Below are positions 8,720 to 16,130 of a DNA stretch of 64,000 nucleotides, one piece after another. The position numbers and the translations under genes are program-made. Under the pieces are notes generated by a model. It searched no databases. It saw only the letters and a list, made by a program, of their open reading frames with translations, and had not been told where the DNA came from. This stretch comes from Thalassospira sp. HJ (lineage in GTDB: Bacteria; Pseudomonadota; Alphaproteobacteria; Rhodospirillales; Thalassospiraceae), in the NCBI RefSeq assembly GCF_000948415.1, contig NZ_JYII01000017.1:1-64000 (forward strand), read 5' to 3'. Positions within the stretch are counted from its first letter, which is position 1, and every line of letters starts with the position of its first letter.

Positions 8720-9817
8720 TTAAGCGTTCACAAAGTCTTTGATGGCCTGAAGGCAGATTTCCATTTCTTCCTTCGTACCGATAGAGATACGAAGCATCTG
8801 CGGCAGGCCATAGGCACCGATTTTGCGCGGGATCACGCCACGGGCCATCATGAAATCATTGGCGGCATCGGCGTTCTTGCCTTCCTCCGCCGGGAATTCG
8901 ACGAGAACGAAGTTGCCGTAGCTCGGATGTGCCTTAAGGCCCGCGATCGCATTGATCTCGTCGCGGAACCACGACAGCGTTTCGGCATTGTGGCGCACGC
9001 ATTCATTGACGAAATCATCGTCATCAAGGGCGGCAACACCAGCTTCCTGGGTCGGCAGCGGCACGTTGAACGGGTTGCGCAAACGATGCAACACATCGGC
9101 AATCGCCGGCGGCGCATAGCACCAACCCAGACGAATACCACCAAGACCATAGATCTTGGAAAATGTACGGGTCATCACTGTGTTGTTGCCCGCTTTCACA
9201 AGCTCCTCACCCGCGGAATAATCTTCCTGACCGGTCATGAATTCGGCATAGGCCGCATCAACCACCAGAACGATGTCATCACGCAGACCATCGCGCAGGC
9301 GCTTCATTTCAGCGTCGGTAATATAGGTGCCTGTCGGGTTGTTCGGGTTGGCAACAAAGACAATCTTGGTCTTGTCGGTAACCGCGGCCAAAAGCGCGTC
9401 AACATCAGTGGTCATGTTGGTTTCTTTGGCGGTAACCGGGGTCGCACCAACGCCCATGGTCGCGATCGGATACATCAGGAACCCGTGTTCGGAATACAGA
9501 ACCTCATCGCCCGGACCGGCATAGGCACGGATCAGAAGCGTCAGGATTTCATCCGACCCGTTGCCGCAGACAAGCTGATCGAACTCAAGGCCGTATTTCT
9601 CTGCCAGTTTGTGGCGCAGGATATCGCAGCCGCCATCCGGATAACGATGCAAACGGGTCGCCGAATTACGAAGCGCTTCCATGGCCTTGGGGCTCGGGCC
9701 AAGGGCACCTTCGTTTGATGACAGCTTGATCACGCGCTGAGCACTGTCAGCACTGGATTTGCCGCCTTTATAGGGGGCAATATCAAGAATTCCGGGGCGT
9801 GGGGTGGGCGCAGACAT
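8720..9817 (-). CDS. hisC: histidinol-phosphate/aromatic aminotransferase
   Basis: A PLP enzyme of fold type I, 365 aa. The Schiff-base lysine lies in TRTFSKIYGLGG and the cofactor-binding run SNEGALGPSPKA is near the N-terminus. The family makes histidinol phosphate; members placed beside tyrA and chorismate mutase, as here, commonly act on prephenate or aromatic keto acids too. The ribosome site GGGAG is nine bases before the ATG. It is the middle gene of the chorismate mutase-hisC-tyrA minus-strand operon. Confidence 0.9.
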   Translation of the reverse strand: MSAPTPRPGILDIAPYKGGKSSADSAQRVIKLSSNEGALGPSPKAMEALRNSATRLHRYPDGGCDILRHKLAEKYGLEFDQLVCGNGSDEILTLLIRAYAGPGDEVLYSEHGFLMYPIATMGVGATPVTAKETNMTTDVDALLAAVTDKTKIVFVANPNNPTGTYITDAEMKRLRDGLRDDIVLVVDAAYAEFMTGQEDYSAGEELVKAGNNTVMTRTFSKIYGLGGIRLGWCYAPPAIADVLHRLRNPFNVPLPTQEAGVAALDDDDFVNECVRHNAETLSWFRDEINAIAGLKAHPSYGNFVLVEFPAEEGKNADAANDFMMARGVIPRKIGAYGLPQMLRISIGTKEEMEICLQAIKDFVNA

Positions 9818-9868
9818 CAGGTAGTTCTCCCAAGGGAAATGGCGGCCAATCTTGGCCTGCCTAGCATA

Positions 9869-10768
9869 TTAACTCAGTGCATCTTCGGCGATCGGCACGG
9901 CATAGGCGCCAACCACCCGCAAACTTTCGGGGCGAAGGCCCTGCGCATCCAGGGTCGCCTGAAACGCATCGGCGCGATTACAAAAGAATCCCGGCACATC
10001 AACAAGCACAAAACGCCGATCTGCGTCCGTATCATCAGAAAAGCCAAGGATTACCGATCCGTCGATGCCATCCGCAATTTTTTTGCGCACGGTATCCATC
10101 GAAATCTCTTTCGACAGGCTGACAACAAACAGAGTCCGGTCATCGCCGCTGTCTTCAAGCTCAATCGCAGCCAGCACAAAACCCTCGGTCGTCTCACCAC
10201 GTCCGACAGGACGCCCGCCAAACGGCAATTTGGACACGACACGAACTGCGCTTTGCGCCGTCAGGTTGGTCCACCATGGCATGGCTTCGCCCAGTTCGGG
10301 TTTGGGGAAGACTCCGACCGCAGCCCGACCTTCCTCAAGCGCGCCAAAGGCTTCGCGCGGGGTATCGAACTCGATAATCTCGTTCAGGCAACCGAAATTC
10401 AGGCGTGCTAACTCCCAGCAATCCACCCCATCGGCATTACGGCAAAGGGCCACCGTATACGGCGCTTCAAGACGTGTTCCGGCCGCGATCATCTCGCGCC
10501 AGATCTGAATCAGGGCGGTTTTCGGGAAGGCACCTTCATGGCGGTCAACAAGGGTGCGCATGATGCGGGCTTCACGTGCCGGGCGATAAGGCACCTTGAC
10601 CTTGCCACCCGCTGCGATCACACGGTCCTTATAGGCCCCGACAGCCTGCACAACCTTGGTCCGGCGAATGATCAGCGACTGCAGCGCCTGATCGATTTCA
10701 TCGATCTCTCCGCGCAGCTCATCCAGGTCAAGATTTGCCAAATTTTTATCGTTCAGAGCACCTTCCAT
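9869..10768 (-). CDS. chorismate mutase with degenerate prephenate-dehydratase-like region
   Basis: A 299-aa product. Residues 12-100 form an AroQ-type chorismate mutase helix bundle (LDELRGEIDEIDQALQSLI, then RRTKVVQAVGAYK). The middle looks like a dehydratase-type domain but I do not see the usual Thr-Arg-Phe catalytic motif. The last 90 residues resemble an ACT-like regulatory domain. It probably converts chorismate to prephenate for the downstream genes; prephenate dehydratase activity is doubtful. ATG 10768 and its ribosome site GGAG lie inside the left arm of repeat C1. A longer in-frame reading through the repeat to 10927 is rejected as artefact. Confidence 0.8.
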   Translation of the reverse strand: MEGALNDKNLANLDLDELRGEIDEIDQALQSLIIRRTKVVQAVGAYKDRVIAAGGKVKVPYRPAREARIMRTLVDRHEGAFPKTALIQIWREMIAAGTRLEAPYTVALCRNADGVDCWELARLNFGCLNEIIEFDTPREAFGALEEGRAAVGVFPKPELGEAMPWWTNLTAQSAVRVVSKLPFGGRPVGRGETTEGFVLAAIELEDSGDDRTLFVVSLSKEISMDTVRKKIADGIDGSVILGFSDDTDADRRFVLVDVPGFFCNRADAFQATLDAQGLRPESLRVVGAYAVPIAEDALS

Positions 10769-11020
10769 CAAGTCGGCTCCATTCTGTTTGTTTTTGGCGT
10801 GCGGTTTGGCAAGGAACAGCTCGCAGGTCGATGCGGCGCATCGTCCAAGGGGTGTGACGTAGCGAAACCCCGCCAAAAGCAAACCCTGCGGGCCGGGACA
10901 GCATTCCGCCCGGCTGCGTCGAAGCACTTGCCCGTAGCTCCGCTACGCCCTGCACGCATCTTCTTGCCAGACAAAATGCTGTCCTCGGCAGAATGTAGTC
11001 GACTTGATGCAAGGTGCTCT
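10755..11020 (+). repeat. structured intergenic repeat, family C, copy 1
   Basis: A 266-bp element with 32-base inverted ends (10755-10786 and 10989-11020), 29 of 32 complementary. Two arms lie inside: GTTTGTTTTTGGCG with CGCCAAAAGCAAAC, and GGACAGCATT with AATGCTGTCC. Small perfect hairpins are GATGCGGCGCATC and CGTAGCTCCGCTACG. It is clearly homologous to the element at 20177. Its left end contains the Shine-Dalgarno and first codons of the chorismate mutase gene on the minus strand. Confidence 0.92.
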
Positions 11021-11216
11021 AACGCCATAATCTACTCTTCTTTTGAACGGCGCACAGTATTAGGACAGGGCCGCAGAAATGCAAAGAAAAGATTGACTAA
11101 CCCCGGCTCTGCTTCATAGCTAGGGTTAAGGAATTTCCACCAAACCCGACTTCGCGTCGCTCGCGAAAAGCCGGTTTGAGCGAGAAACCATCAAAAAACC
11201 AAGGAAACCGCCATTC
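11021..11216 (+). promoter_or_regulatory. metX leader region with possible RNA structure
   Basis: About 195 bp between repeat C1 and metX. A compact hairpin, TTCGCG-TCGCT-CGCGAA, lies near 11152-11168. An alternative fold is possible in which an upstream AAACC meets GGTTT while TCGCTC meets GAGCGA, an H-type pseudoknot order. This resembles regulated leaders in general, but it lacks the conserved bases I would expect of a SAM-II riboswitch. The ribosome site before ATG 11217 is weak (AAGGAAA). Confidence 0.35.
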
Positions 11217-12377
11217 ATGTCCACCGCGACCAACACAGAAAAGCGCCCCCCGCTTCCAGGCCACCATATGGTGCTCGGCGAAACGGAAAAGCTGCGCCTT
11301 GATAGCGGTGTGGAATTCGGTCCCTTCACCCTTGCCTATCAGACCTACGGCGAACTGAACGCGGATAAATCAAACGCGATTCTTGTCTGCCATGCCCTGA
11401 CGGGTGATCAGTATGTTGCCGATGAAGTCCATCCGATCACCGGCAAGGAAGGCTGGTGGTCCGAGATTGTCGGGCCCGGCAAGATCATTGATACCGACAA
11501 GTATTTCGTGATCTGCAGCAACGTCATTGGCGGCTGCCTTGGCAGCAGCGGCCCCAAGGAAATCAATCCGGAAACCGGCAAGCCATGGGGTCTTGATTTC
11601 CCGGTCATCACCATTGCCGATATGGTGCGCGCCCAAACCATGCTGATTGATGCGCTTGGCATCGACATGCTGTTTGCCGTCATTGGCGGGTCGATGGGCG
11701 GCATGCAGGTTCTCGAATGGTGCAAAAGCTATCCGGAGCGCGTCTATGCCGCTGCCCCGATTGCGACCTCGTTCCGCCATTCGGCCCAAAACATCGCCTT
11801 CCACGAAGTCGGGCGTCAGGCCGTCATGGCCGATCCGGACTGGTGCGGGGGCAATTACCTGCTGGAAGGCAAGAAACCGTCGCGTGGCCTAGCTGTTGCG
11901 CGCATGACCGCGCACATTACCTATTTGTCGCAGCCGGCCCTTCATCGCAAATTCGGCCGCAAGCTGCAAAACCGGGGTGCGATCACCTATAGCTTCGATC
12001 AGGATTTCCAGGTCGAAAGCTATCTGCGCCATCAGGGCAAAAGCTTCGTCGACCGGTTTGATGCCAACAGCTATCTCTATATCACGCGTGCGATGGATTA
12101 TTTCGATCTGTCGCTTGAATATGACGGGCGGCTGGCCGAGGCGTTTCAGGGCTGCAAGACTAGGTTCTGTGTCGTGTCGTTTTCCAGTGACTGGTGCTTT
12201 ACCACCGCCGAAAGCCGCATCGTTGCCCATGCGCTCAATGCCGCATCGTGCAATGTCAGCTGTGTCGAGATCGAAAGTGACAAGGGCCATGACGCGTTCC
12301 TGCTTGATGAACCGGATTTCCACATGGTTCTGAGTGGCTTCATCGAAGGTGCCGCCGAAGGCCGGGGGCTGAGATAA
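11217..12377 (+). CDS. metX: homoserine O-acetyltransferase
   Basis: First committed step of methionine synthesis, acylating homoserine. The 386-aa alpha/beta hydrolase shows the nucleophile elbow GGSMGGMQ with Ser159, upstream [12 protein letters not shown], and the late catalytic pair seen in [12 protein letters not shown]. This matches the MetX family closely. Some MetX-family proteins use succinyl-CoA instead of acetyl-CoA; that choice cannot be settled here. metW follows after two bases, the classic metXW pair. Confidence 0.93.
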   Translation: MSTATNTEKRPPLPGHHMVLGETEKLRLDSGVEFGPFTLAYQTYGELNADKSNAILVCHALTGDQYVADEVHPITGKEGWWSEIVGPGKIIDTDKYFVICSNVIGGCLGSSGPKEINPETGKPWGLDFPVITIADMVRAQTMLIDALGIDMLFAVIGGSMGGMQVLEWCKSYPERVYAAAPIATSFRHSAQNIAFHEVGRQAVMADPDWCGGNYLLEGKKPSRGLAVARMTAHITYLSQPALHRKFGRKLQNRGAITYSFDQDFQVESYLRHQGKSFVDRFDANSYLYITRAMDYFDLSLEYDGRLAEAFQGCKTRFCVVSFSSDWCFTTAESRIVAHALNAASCNVSCVEIESDKGHDAFLLDEPDFHMVLSGFIEGAAEGRGLR

Positions 12378-12379
12378 TC

Positions 12380-13027
12380 ATGAATGAGACTGCTTCAAAC
12401 AGTGCAGCCAATCTGGCGCATAGTGATCGTATCCGTGTCGACCTGCAGCTGATCGCCGACATGATCGAACCGGGCACGCGCGTGCTTGATATCGGGTGCG
12501 GCGACGGCGAACTTCTGGGCTATCTCACCCGCACCAAAAAGGTTGATGGCCGCGGGCTTGAGCTGTCCAACGAAGGTGTGCGCAACTGTGTCGCGCAAGG
12601 TTTGCCGGTGATGCAGGGCGATGCCGATCGCGATCTGGCAGATTATCCTGACGGCGCATTTGACTACGCCATCCTCAGCCAGACTTTGCAGGCGACCCAG
12701 CGCCCGAAAGAGGTGCTGTCGGAGTTGCTGCGTATTGGCAACAAGGCGATTGTGTCCTTCCCGAATTTCGGACATTGGCGCGCGCGGCTTGATCTGATGT
12801 TCAAGGGCCGTATGCCGCAGAACCCCAACCTTCCGATCATGTGGTACGAGACGCCAAACATCCATTTCTGCACGGTTTTGGACTTTGTTGAGCTGTGCAA
12901 GGAAATGAATCTGACCATCGAGCGATCGATGGTTTTGAATGAGGCCGGATCGAAGCTTAGCCTTGGTAGCCAGACCCGGTTTTCCAACTTTTTGGGCAAC
13001 CAGGCACTCTTCATGTTAAGCAAATAA
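12380..13027 (+). CDS. metW: methionine biosynthesis protein MetW
   Basis: A 215-aa methyltransferase-fold protein with the SAM-binding motif VLDIGCGDGELLGYL near residues 33-47 and the MetW-typical FPNFGHWRARLDLMFKGRMP block. In organisms with metXW pairs, MetW is needed for, or supports, full homoserine acyltransferase function; its own reaction is not settled. It is coupled to metX and no terminator is obvious after it. Confidence 0.92.
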   Translation: MNETASNSAANLAHSDRIRVDLQLIADMIEPGTRVLDIGCGDGELLGYLTRTKKVDGRGLELSNEGVRNCVAQGLPVMQGDADRDLADYPDGAFDYAILSQTLQATQRPKEVLSELLRIGNKAIVSFPNFGHWRARLDLMFKGRMPQNPNLPIMWYETPNIHFCTVLDFVELCKEMNLTIERSMVLNEAGSKLSLGSQTRFSNFLGNQALFMLSK

Positions 13028-13140
13028 TCAGATCGATTATTCGTTTTCATCAAACAATCAGCCCGCACAGATCACAAACTGATCCCGCCCCCGTCTGAAA
13101 CCTGATGCCCGATCGGGCAAAATCATCAGACGGGGGCGAT

Positions 13141-13986
13141 ATGACCTTTTCAATCCTCATACAATTTATGCGTCGCAGTTTTCTGATCGGCGCGATCACC
13201 CTGCTTGCAGCCTGCAGCCAGAAGGCCGAGACGCTGAAACTTTCGGTCACCCAATTCGGCAGCGCGACCGAGCAGGCGTTCGATCATTATGATGCGGCCT
13301 ATAGCACCCAGTTCGCACCCTTCCCGAAATCCGACAGCGCAAAGCAACGCGCATTCGTTGCCAATATCGAAGCCTTCACCGGCAAGGTCACGGCGGCCAA
13401 TATCGATACCCTGCTTGATCCCGATGCGGTGAAGATTGACCCCGATGTCGCGCGGCAATGGCAGGACACGCTTAAAGACCTGCGTAGCCAGTATCAGCAG
13501 TTCGTTGCGATCTTTGACAATATCGAGGCCGGATCGGCACTGGGCGCATCGGCGGTGACGCAATCGGGCCCGATCCTTGAAAAACTGCGCAAGCAACTAG
13601 CCACCATCAGCACGGATTTCGCAAAGACCCCGCCGCAATTTGTCACCCGGCGCGGCACCCTGATTGCCGAGCTTAATCAGATCAAAACCCAGGAGCACAA
13701 CAACCCCGAGGCCGAGAAGCTTCTGGTGCAGGCCTGGTGGCAGCGCTGGAACGACCTGATTGCTGATGAAAGTGCGATGCAGGCCGATACCCTGCGGGCC
13801 TTTGTCACCGCCTTGGCACTGGGCAATAAGTTGCAGGGCCAGATCGACAACTATGCCAAGCTTGATATGGTATCATTAATCGCAGCGGTTGAAGACGGCA
13901 TCAAACTTGCCGATCAGATCGGCAAGCTGAGCCCGGCGGAACTTGCGACACAGGGCACGGCCCTGCTTGAAACCGCCACCAACTAG
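13141..13986 (+). CDS. predicted lipoprotein of unknown function
   Basis: About 281 aa. A signal peptide ends in a lipobox, LLAAC-S, near residue 23, so the mature protein should be lipid-anchored. The rest is soluble, helical and rich in Ala/Gln/Asp with no motif I recognise. The start is set at ATG 13141, preceded by a GGGGGCG ribosome site; MRRSF ten codons later is an alternative. A small helical protein gene starts 20 bp downstream and may be its partner. Confidence 0.75.
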   Translation: MTFSILIQFMRRSFLIGAITLLAACSQKAETLKLSVTQFGSATEQAFDHYDAAYSTQFAPFPKSDSAKQRAFVANIEAFTGKVTAANIDTLLDPDAVKIDPDVARQWQDTLKDLRSQYQQFVAIFDNIEAGSALGASAVTQSGPILEKLRKQLATISTDFAKTPPQFVTRRGTLIAELNQIKTQEHNNPEAEKLLVQAWWQRWNDLIADESAMQADTLRAFVTALALGNKLQGQIDNYAKLDMVSLIAAVEDGIKLADQIGKLSPAELATQGTALLETATN

Positions 13987-14006
13987 ATATCAGGGAGACC
14001 ATCATC

Positions 14007-14294
14007 ATGACGCAAACACTCGGACAGCTGATCGCCGATGCGCAGCAAGCCTACGCTGATGCCGCCGCGACCTATCAGAACGCGACGATTGACCAGAAAC
14101 TGAAGTCCAAACCGGAGCTGGATAAGGCCGCAAGTCTGCTTACATCGCTTCAGGCCAAGCAGCTTGATAATGCCAAACAGGTTGATGATGCGGATGTCGC
14201 GGAAATGGCGAAACTGCGCCAGCAGGTCAATGATGCCGCAGCCCTGCAGCAGGGGCTTGCGAAACTGGTCTCGATCCTGGTGAAGTTCGTCTGA
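14007..14294 (+). CDS. small helical protein of unknown function
   Basis: A 95-aa, Ala/Gln/Asp-rich protein predicted as two or three long helices, without signal peptide or cysteine. The ribosome site GGGAG is 10-12 bases upstream of the ATG. It follows the lipoprotein gene closely, and both share a helical, Ala/Gln-rich character, suggesting an operon. I do not recognise a family. Confidence 0.7.
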   Translation: MTQTLGQLIADAQQAYADAAATYQNATIDQKLKSKPELDKAASLLTSLQAKQLDNAKQVDDADVAEMAKLRQQVNDAAALQQGLAKLVSILVKFV

Positions 14295-14304
14295 CCGGAC
14301 GCCG

Positions 14305-14760
14305 TTATTTCCAACGGTCGGCATCGGCATCATCAGATGCCTTTGCCGCGACCCACTTGTCGCCACCGTCCGGGGTTTCTTCGCGTTTCCAGAACGGCGC
14401 GCGGGTCTTGAGGAAATCCATGATGAAGTCGCAGGCCTCAAACGCCGCACGGCGATGGGCGGAAAGAACAATCACCAGAACGATGCGTTCGCCGGGCAAC
14501 ATACGGCCAAAGCGATGAACGATGCGGATGTCATCGAGCGGCCAGCGGGTGGCGGCCTCATCGGCGATCTTTTCCAGTTCGCGTTCGGTCATGCCCGGAT
14601 AGTGATCAAGCGTCAGGGCCGAAACATTTTCCCCACCGTGAATATCACGCACCAGACCAACAAAACTGACCGCAGCCCCGATATCGGTGCGCCCATCAGT
14701 CAGGGCCGACAGTTCGGCACCCGGGTCAAAATCATGTTGCTGAACAGAAACGCGTGCCAT
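14305..14760 (-). CDS. moaE: molybdopterin synthase catalytic subunit
   Basis: MoaE inserts sulfur, carried by MoaD, into precursor Z during molybdenum cofactor synthesis. The 151-aa product has the family blocks GAAVSFVGLVRD, HRFGRMLPGE, VLSAHRRAAFEACDFIMD and the lysine-bearing KTRAPFWKRE. Start is ATG 14760, with GGGGA upstream; an upstream TTG at 14781 is less likely. It follows pgsA by 24 bp. No moaD gene lies between pgsA and moaE, where many relatives have one. Confidence 0.92.
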   Translation of the reverse strand: MARVSVQQHDFDPGAELSALTDGRTDIGAAVSFVGLVRDIHGGENVSALTLDHYPGMTERELEKIADEAATRWPLDDIRIVHRFGRMLPGERIVLVIVLSAHRRAAFEACDFIMDFLKTRAPFWKREETPDGGDKWVAAKASDDADADRWK

Positions 14761-14784
14761 CACAGCTGTCCCCGGTTGCAATAA

Positions 14785-15336
14785 TTAGTCGAGATGTTTC
14801 AGGCCGGTGCGCAGATAAATATAGCCGGTCTGAACCGTAACGATCCCGGCAATCCACAGCAGGATATCACCAATCAGGATCGAGGGGATCAGATCGGGCG
14901 AGGCATCGCCAACCAGAAGGAAACCAATGGCCAAAATCTGTGCCGTGGTTTTCCATTTGGCAAGAACCGTGACCGGCAGCGGCACCTTGAGTTCGGCCAG
15001 ATGTTCGCGCAGGCCGGAGACCATGATTTCGCGGCACATGATCACCACGGCCGGAAGGACGGCAAGACCGGCGATGCGTTCAAAGGACACCATCATCATC
15101 AGGGCCGCAGCAACCAGCAGCTTGTCGGCAATCGGATCAAGGAAGCGCCCGAGTGGGGAAACCACATTCATCGAGCGCGCCAGATAACCGTCAAAGAAGT
15201 CCGTCACACCGGCAAAGGCAAACAGGGCAAAGCCGATCCAGTTCCCGATGGGGCCATCAATGTAAAACGATGCGACCAGTGCCGGGATCACGATGATGCG
15301 CGACAAAGTCAGCAGATTGGGAATCTGGTTCTTCAT
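14785..15336 (-). CDS. pgsA: CDP-diacylglycerol-glycerol-3-phosphate phosphatidyltransferase
   Basis: Makes phosphatidylglycerol phosphate in the inner membrane. The 183-aa protein has several membrane segments and the CDP-alcohol phosphotransferase motif in TDFFDGYLAR followed by GRFLDPIADK, which supplies the metal-binding aspartates. Its usual neighbour uvrC is present but is separated by a toxin-antitoxin pair on the other strand. moaE follows in the same direction. Confidence 0.93.
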   Translation of the reverse strand: MKNQIPNLLTLSRIIVIPALVASFYIDGPIGNWIGFALFAFAGVTDFFDGYLARSMNVVSPLGRFLDPIADKLLVAAALMMMVSFERIAGLAVLPAVVIMCREIMVSGLREHLAELKVPLPVTVLAKWKTTAQILAIGFLLVGDASPDLIPSILIGDILLWIAGIVTVQTGYIYLRTGLKHLD

Positions 15337-15538
15337 AAACGGGGCCTGTTTGACGGAATTTGCGGCGATGACGTCACGGGTCTAGTCATGGCATGGGGCA
15401 TGACCACCCAAAGCCGCGCAATTATTAAAGGCTTGGTCCCTTGATCACAAGGGCTGTGTTCATTTGCCATAAAACAACAGCATAAGCGATGGCGAGATCG
15501 GAAGTCTGCGTTGCTCAGGATGATCGACCGTAGACGAA

Positions 15539-15567
15539 TTTGGCAATATTTGGCATAATTTGCCAAA
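15539..15567. promoter_or_regulatory. probable ParD operator
   Basis: Three copies of a 7-bp half-site occur just before parD. TTTGGCA at 15539 and 15549 are direct repeats ten bases apart, one helical turn. The second faces TGCCAAA at 15561-15567 across TAATT. Ribbon-helix-helix antitoxins bind such arrays to repress their own operon. The site sits about 20 bases before the parD ribosome site. Confidence 0.65.
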
Positions 15568-15587
15568 GACTGACAATGGAGGTTTTC

Positions 15588-15821
15588 ATGGCAACAATGA
15601 ATGTATCCCTGCCCGATCTGATGCGCGAATGGGTCGAAAGCCAGATTGAACAGGGCGAATACGCAAGTTCAAGCGACTATATTCGCGATTTGATCCGGCA
15701 GGACCAACGCAGACAAAAATTGCTGAAGGCGGCGCTTAATGAGGGGCTTGGCAGCGGTCGCAGCCCCCGCACGGCAGAAGACATTTTGCAGGAGACCCGC
15801 AAGAAGCTGACGGATGGCTAA
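15588..15821 (+). CDS. parD: ParD-family antitoxin
   Basis: A 77-aa protein with an N-terminal ribbon-helix-helix (MNVSLPDLMREWVESQIEQG then YASSSDYIRDLIR), and a C-terminal tail that would wrap the toxin. Start ATG 15588 has GGAGG five bases upstream. It overlaps parE by eight bases, the standard antitoxin-first order. Probable autorepressor through the inverted sites at 15539-15567. Confidence 0.88.
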   Translation: MATMNVSLPDLMREWVESQIEQGEYASSSDYIRDLIRQDQRRQKLLKAALNEGLGSGRSPRTAEDILQETRKKLTDG

Positions 15822-16104
15822 CTACATCCTTTCGCGAAAGGCGGACGAGGATCTTGAGGGGATATATAGATATTCCCACGAAACATTTGGCGCACAACAG
15901 GCCACTGACTATTTTCTGTCTTTACGCGACTGCCTGCACACCCTTGCCCATTCGCCACACATAGGGCGGGATGTCGGTTTTCTGCATCCCGGCATGTGTT
16001 GCCACCATCACAACCGTCATATGATTTATTACCTCATTGAAGGTAATGACATCTTCGTTGTTCGTGTCCTGCATGACTCGATGGATGAACAACGGCATAT
16101 CTAG
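15814..16104 (+). CDS. parE: RelE/ParE-superfamily toxin
   Basis: A 96-aa small basic protein with the ParE pattern: YILSRKADEDLEGIYRYS at the N-terminus, GRDVG mid-protein, and the closing strand-helix FVVRVLHDSMDEQRHI. ParE relatives inhibit DNA gyrase; RelE relatives cleave mRNA. The sequence looks closer to ParE, and target is otherwise unknown. The His/Cys run CCHHHNRH is unusual. It ends 26 bp before the 3' end of uvrC on the other strand. Confidence 0.87.
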   Translation: MANYILSRKADEDLEGIYRYSHETFGAQQATDYFLSLRDCLHTLAHSPHIGRDVGFLHPGMCCHHHNRHMIYYLIEGNDIFVVRVLHDSMDEQRHI

Positions 16105-16130
16105 AGTCAGGACCTAGGGAAAAGAGAGGA

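Noticed and set aside
10769..10927. A longer N-terminus of the chorismate mutase
   Set aside because: It is translated from the repeat C1 core and has no matching family domain; the GGAG-ATG at 10768 gives the expected mutase start.
11021..11216. SAM-II riboswitch before metX
   Set aside because: A pseudoknot-like layout is present, but the conserved GCTAAA-type segment and other core bases expected of SAM-II are not seen.
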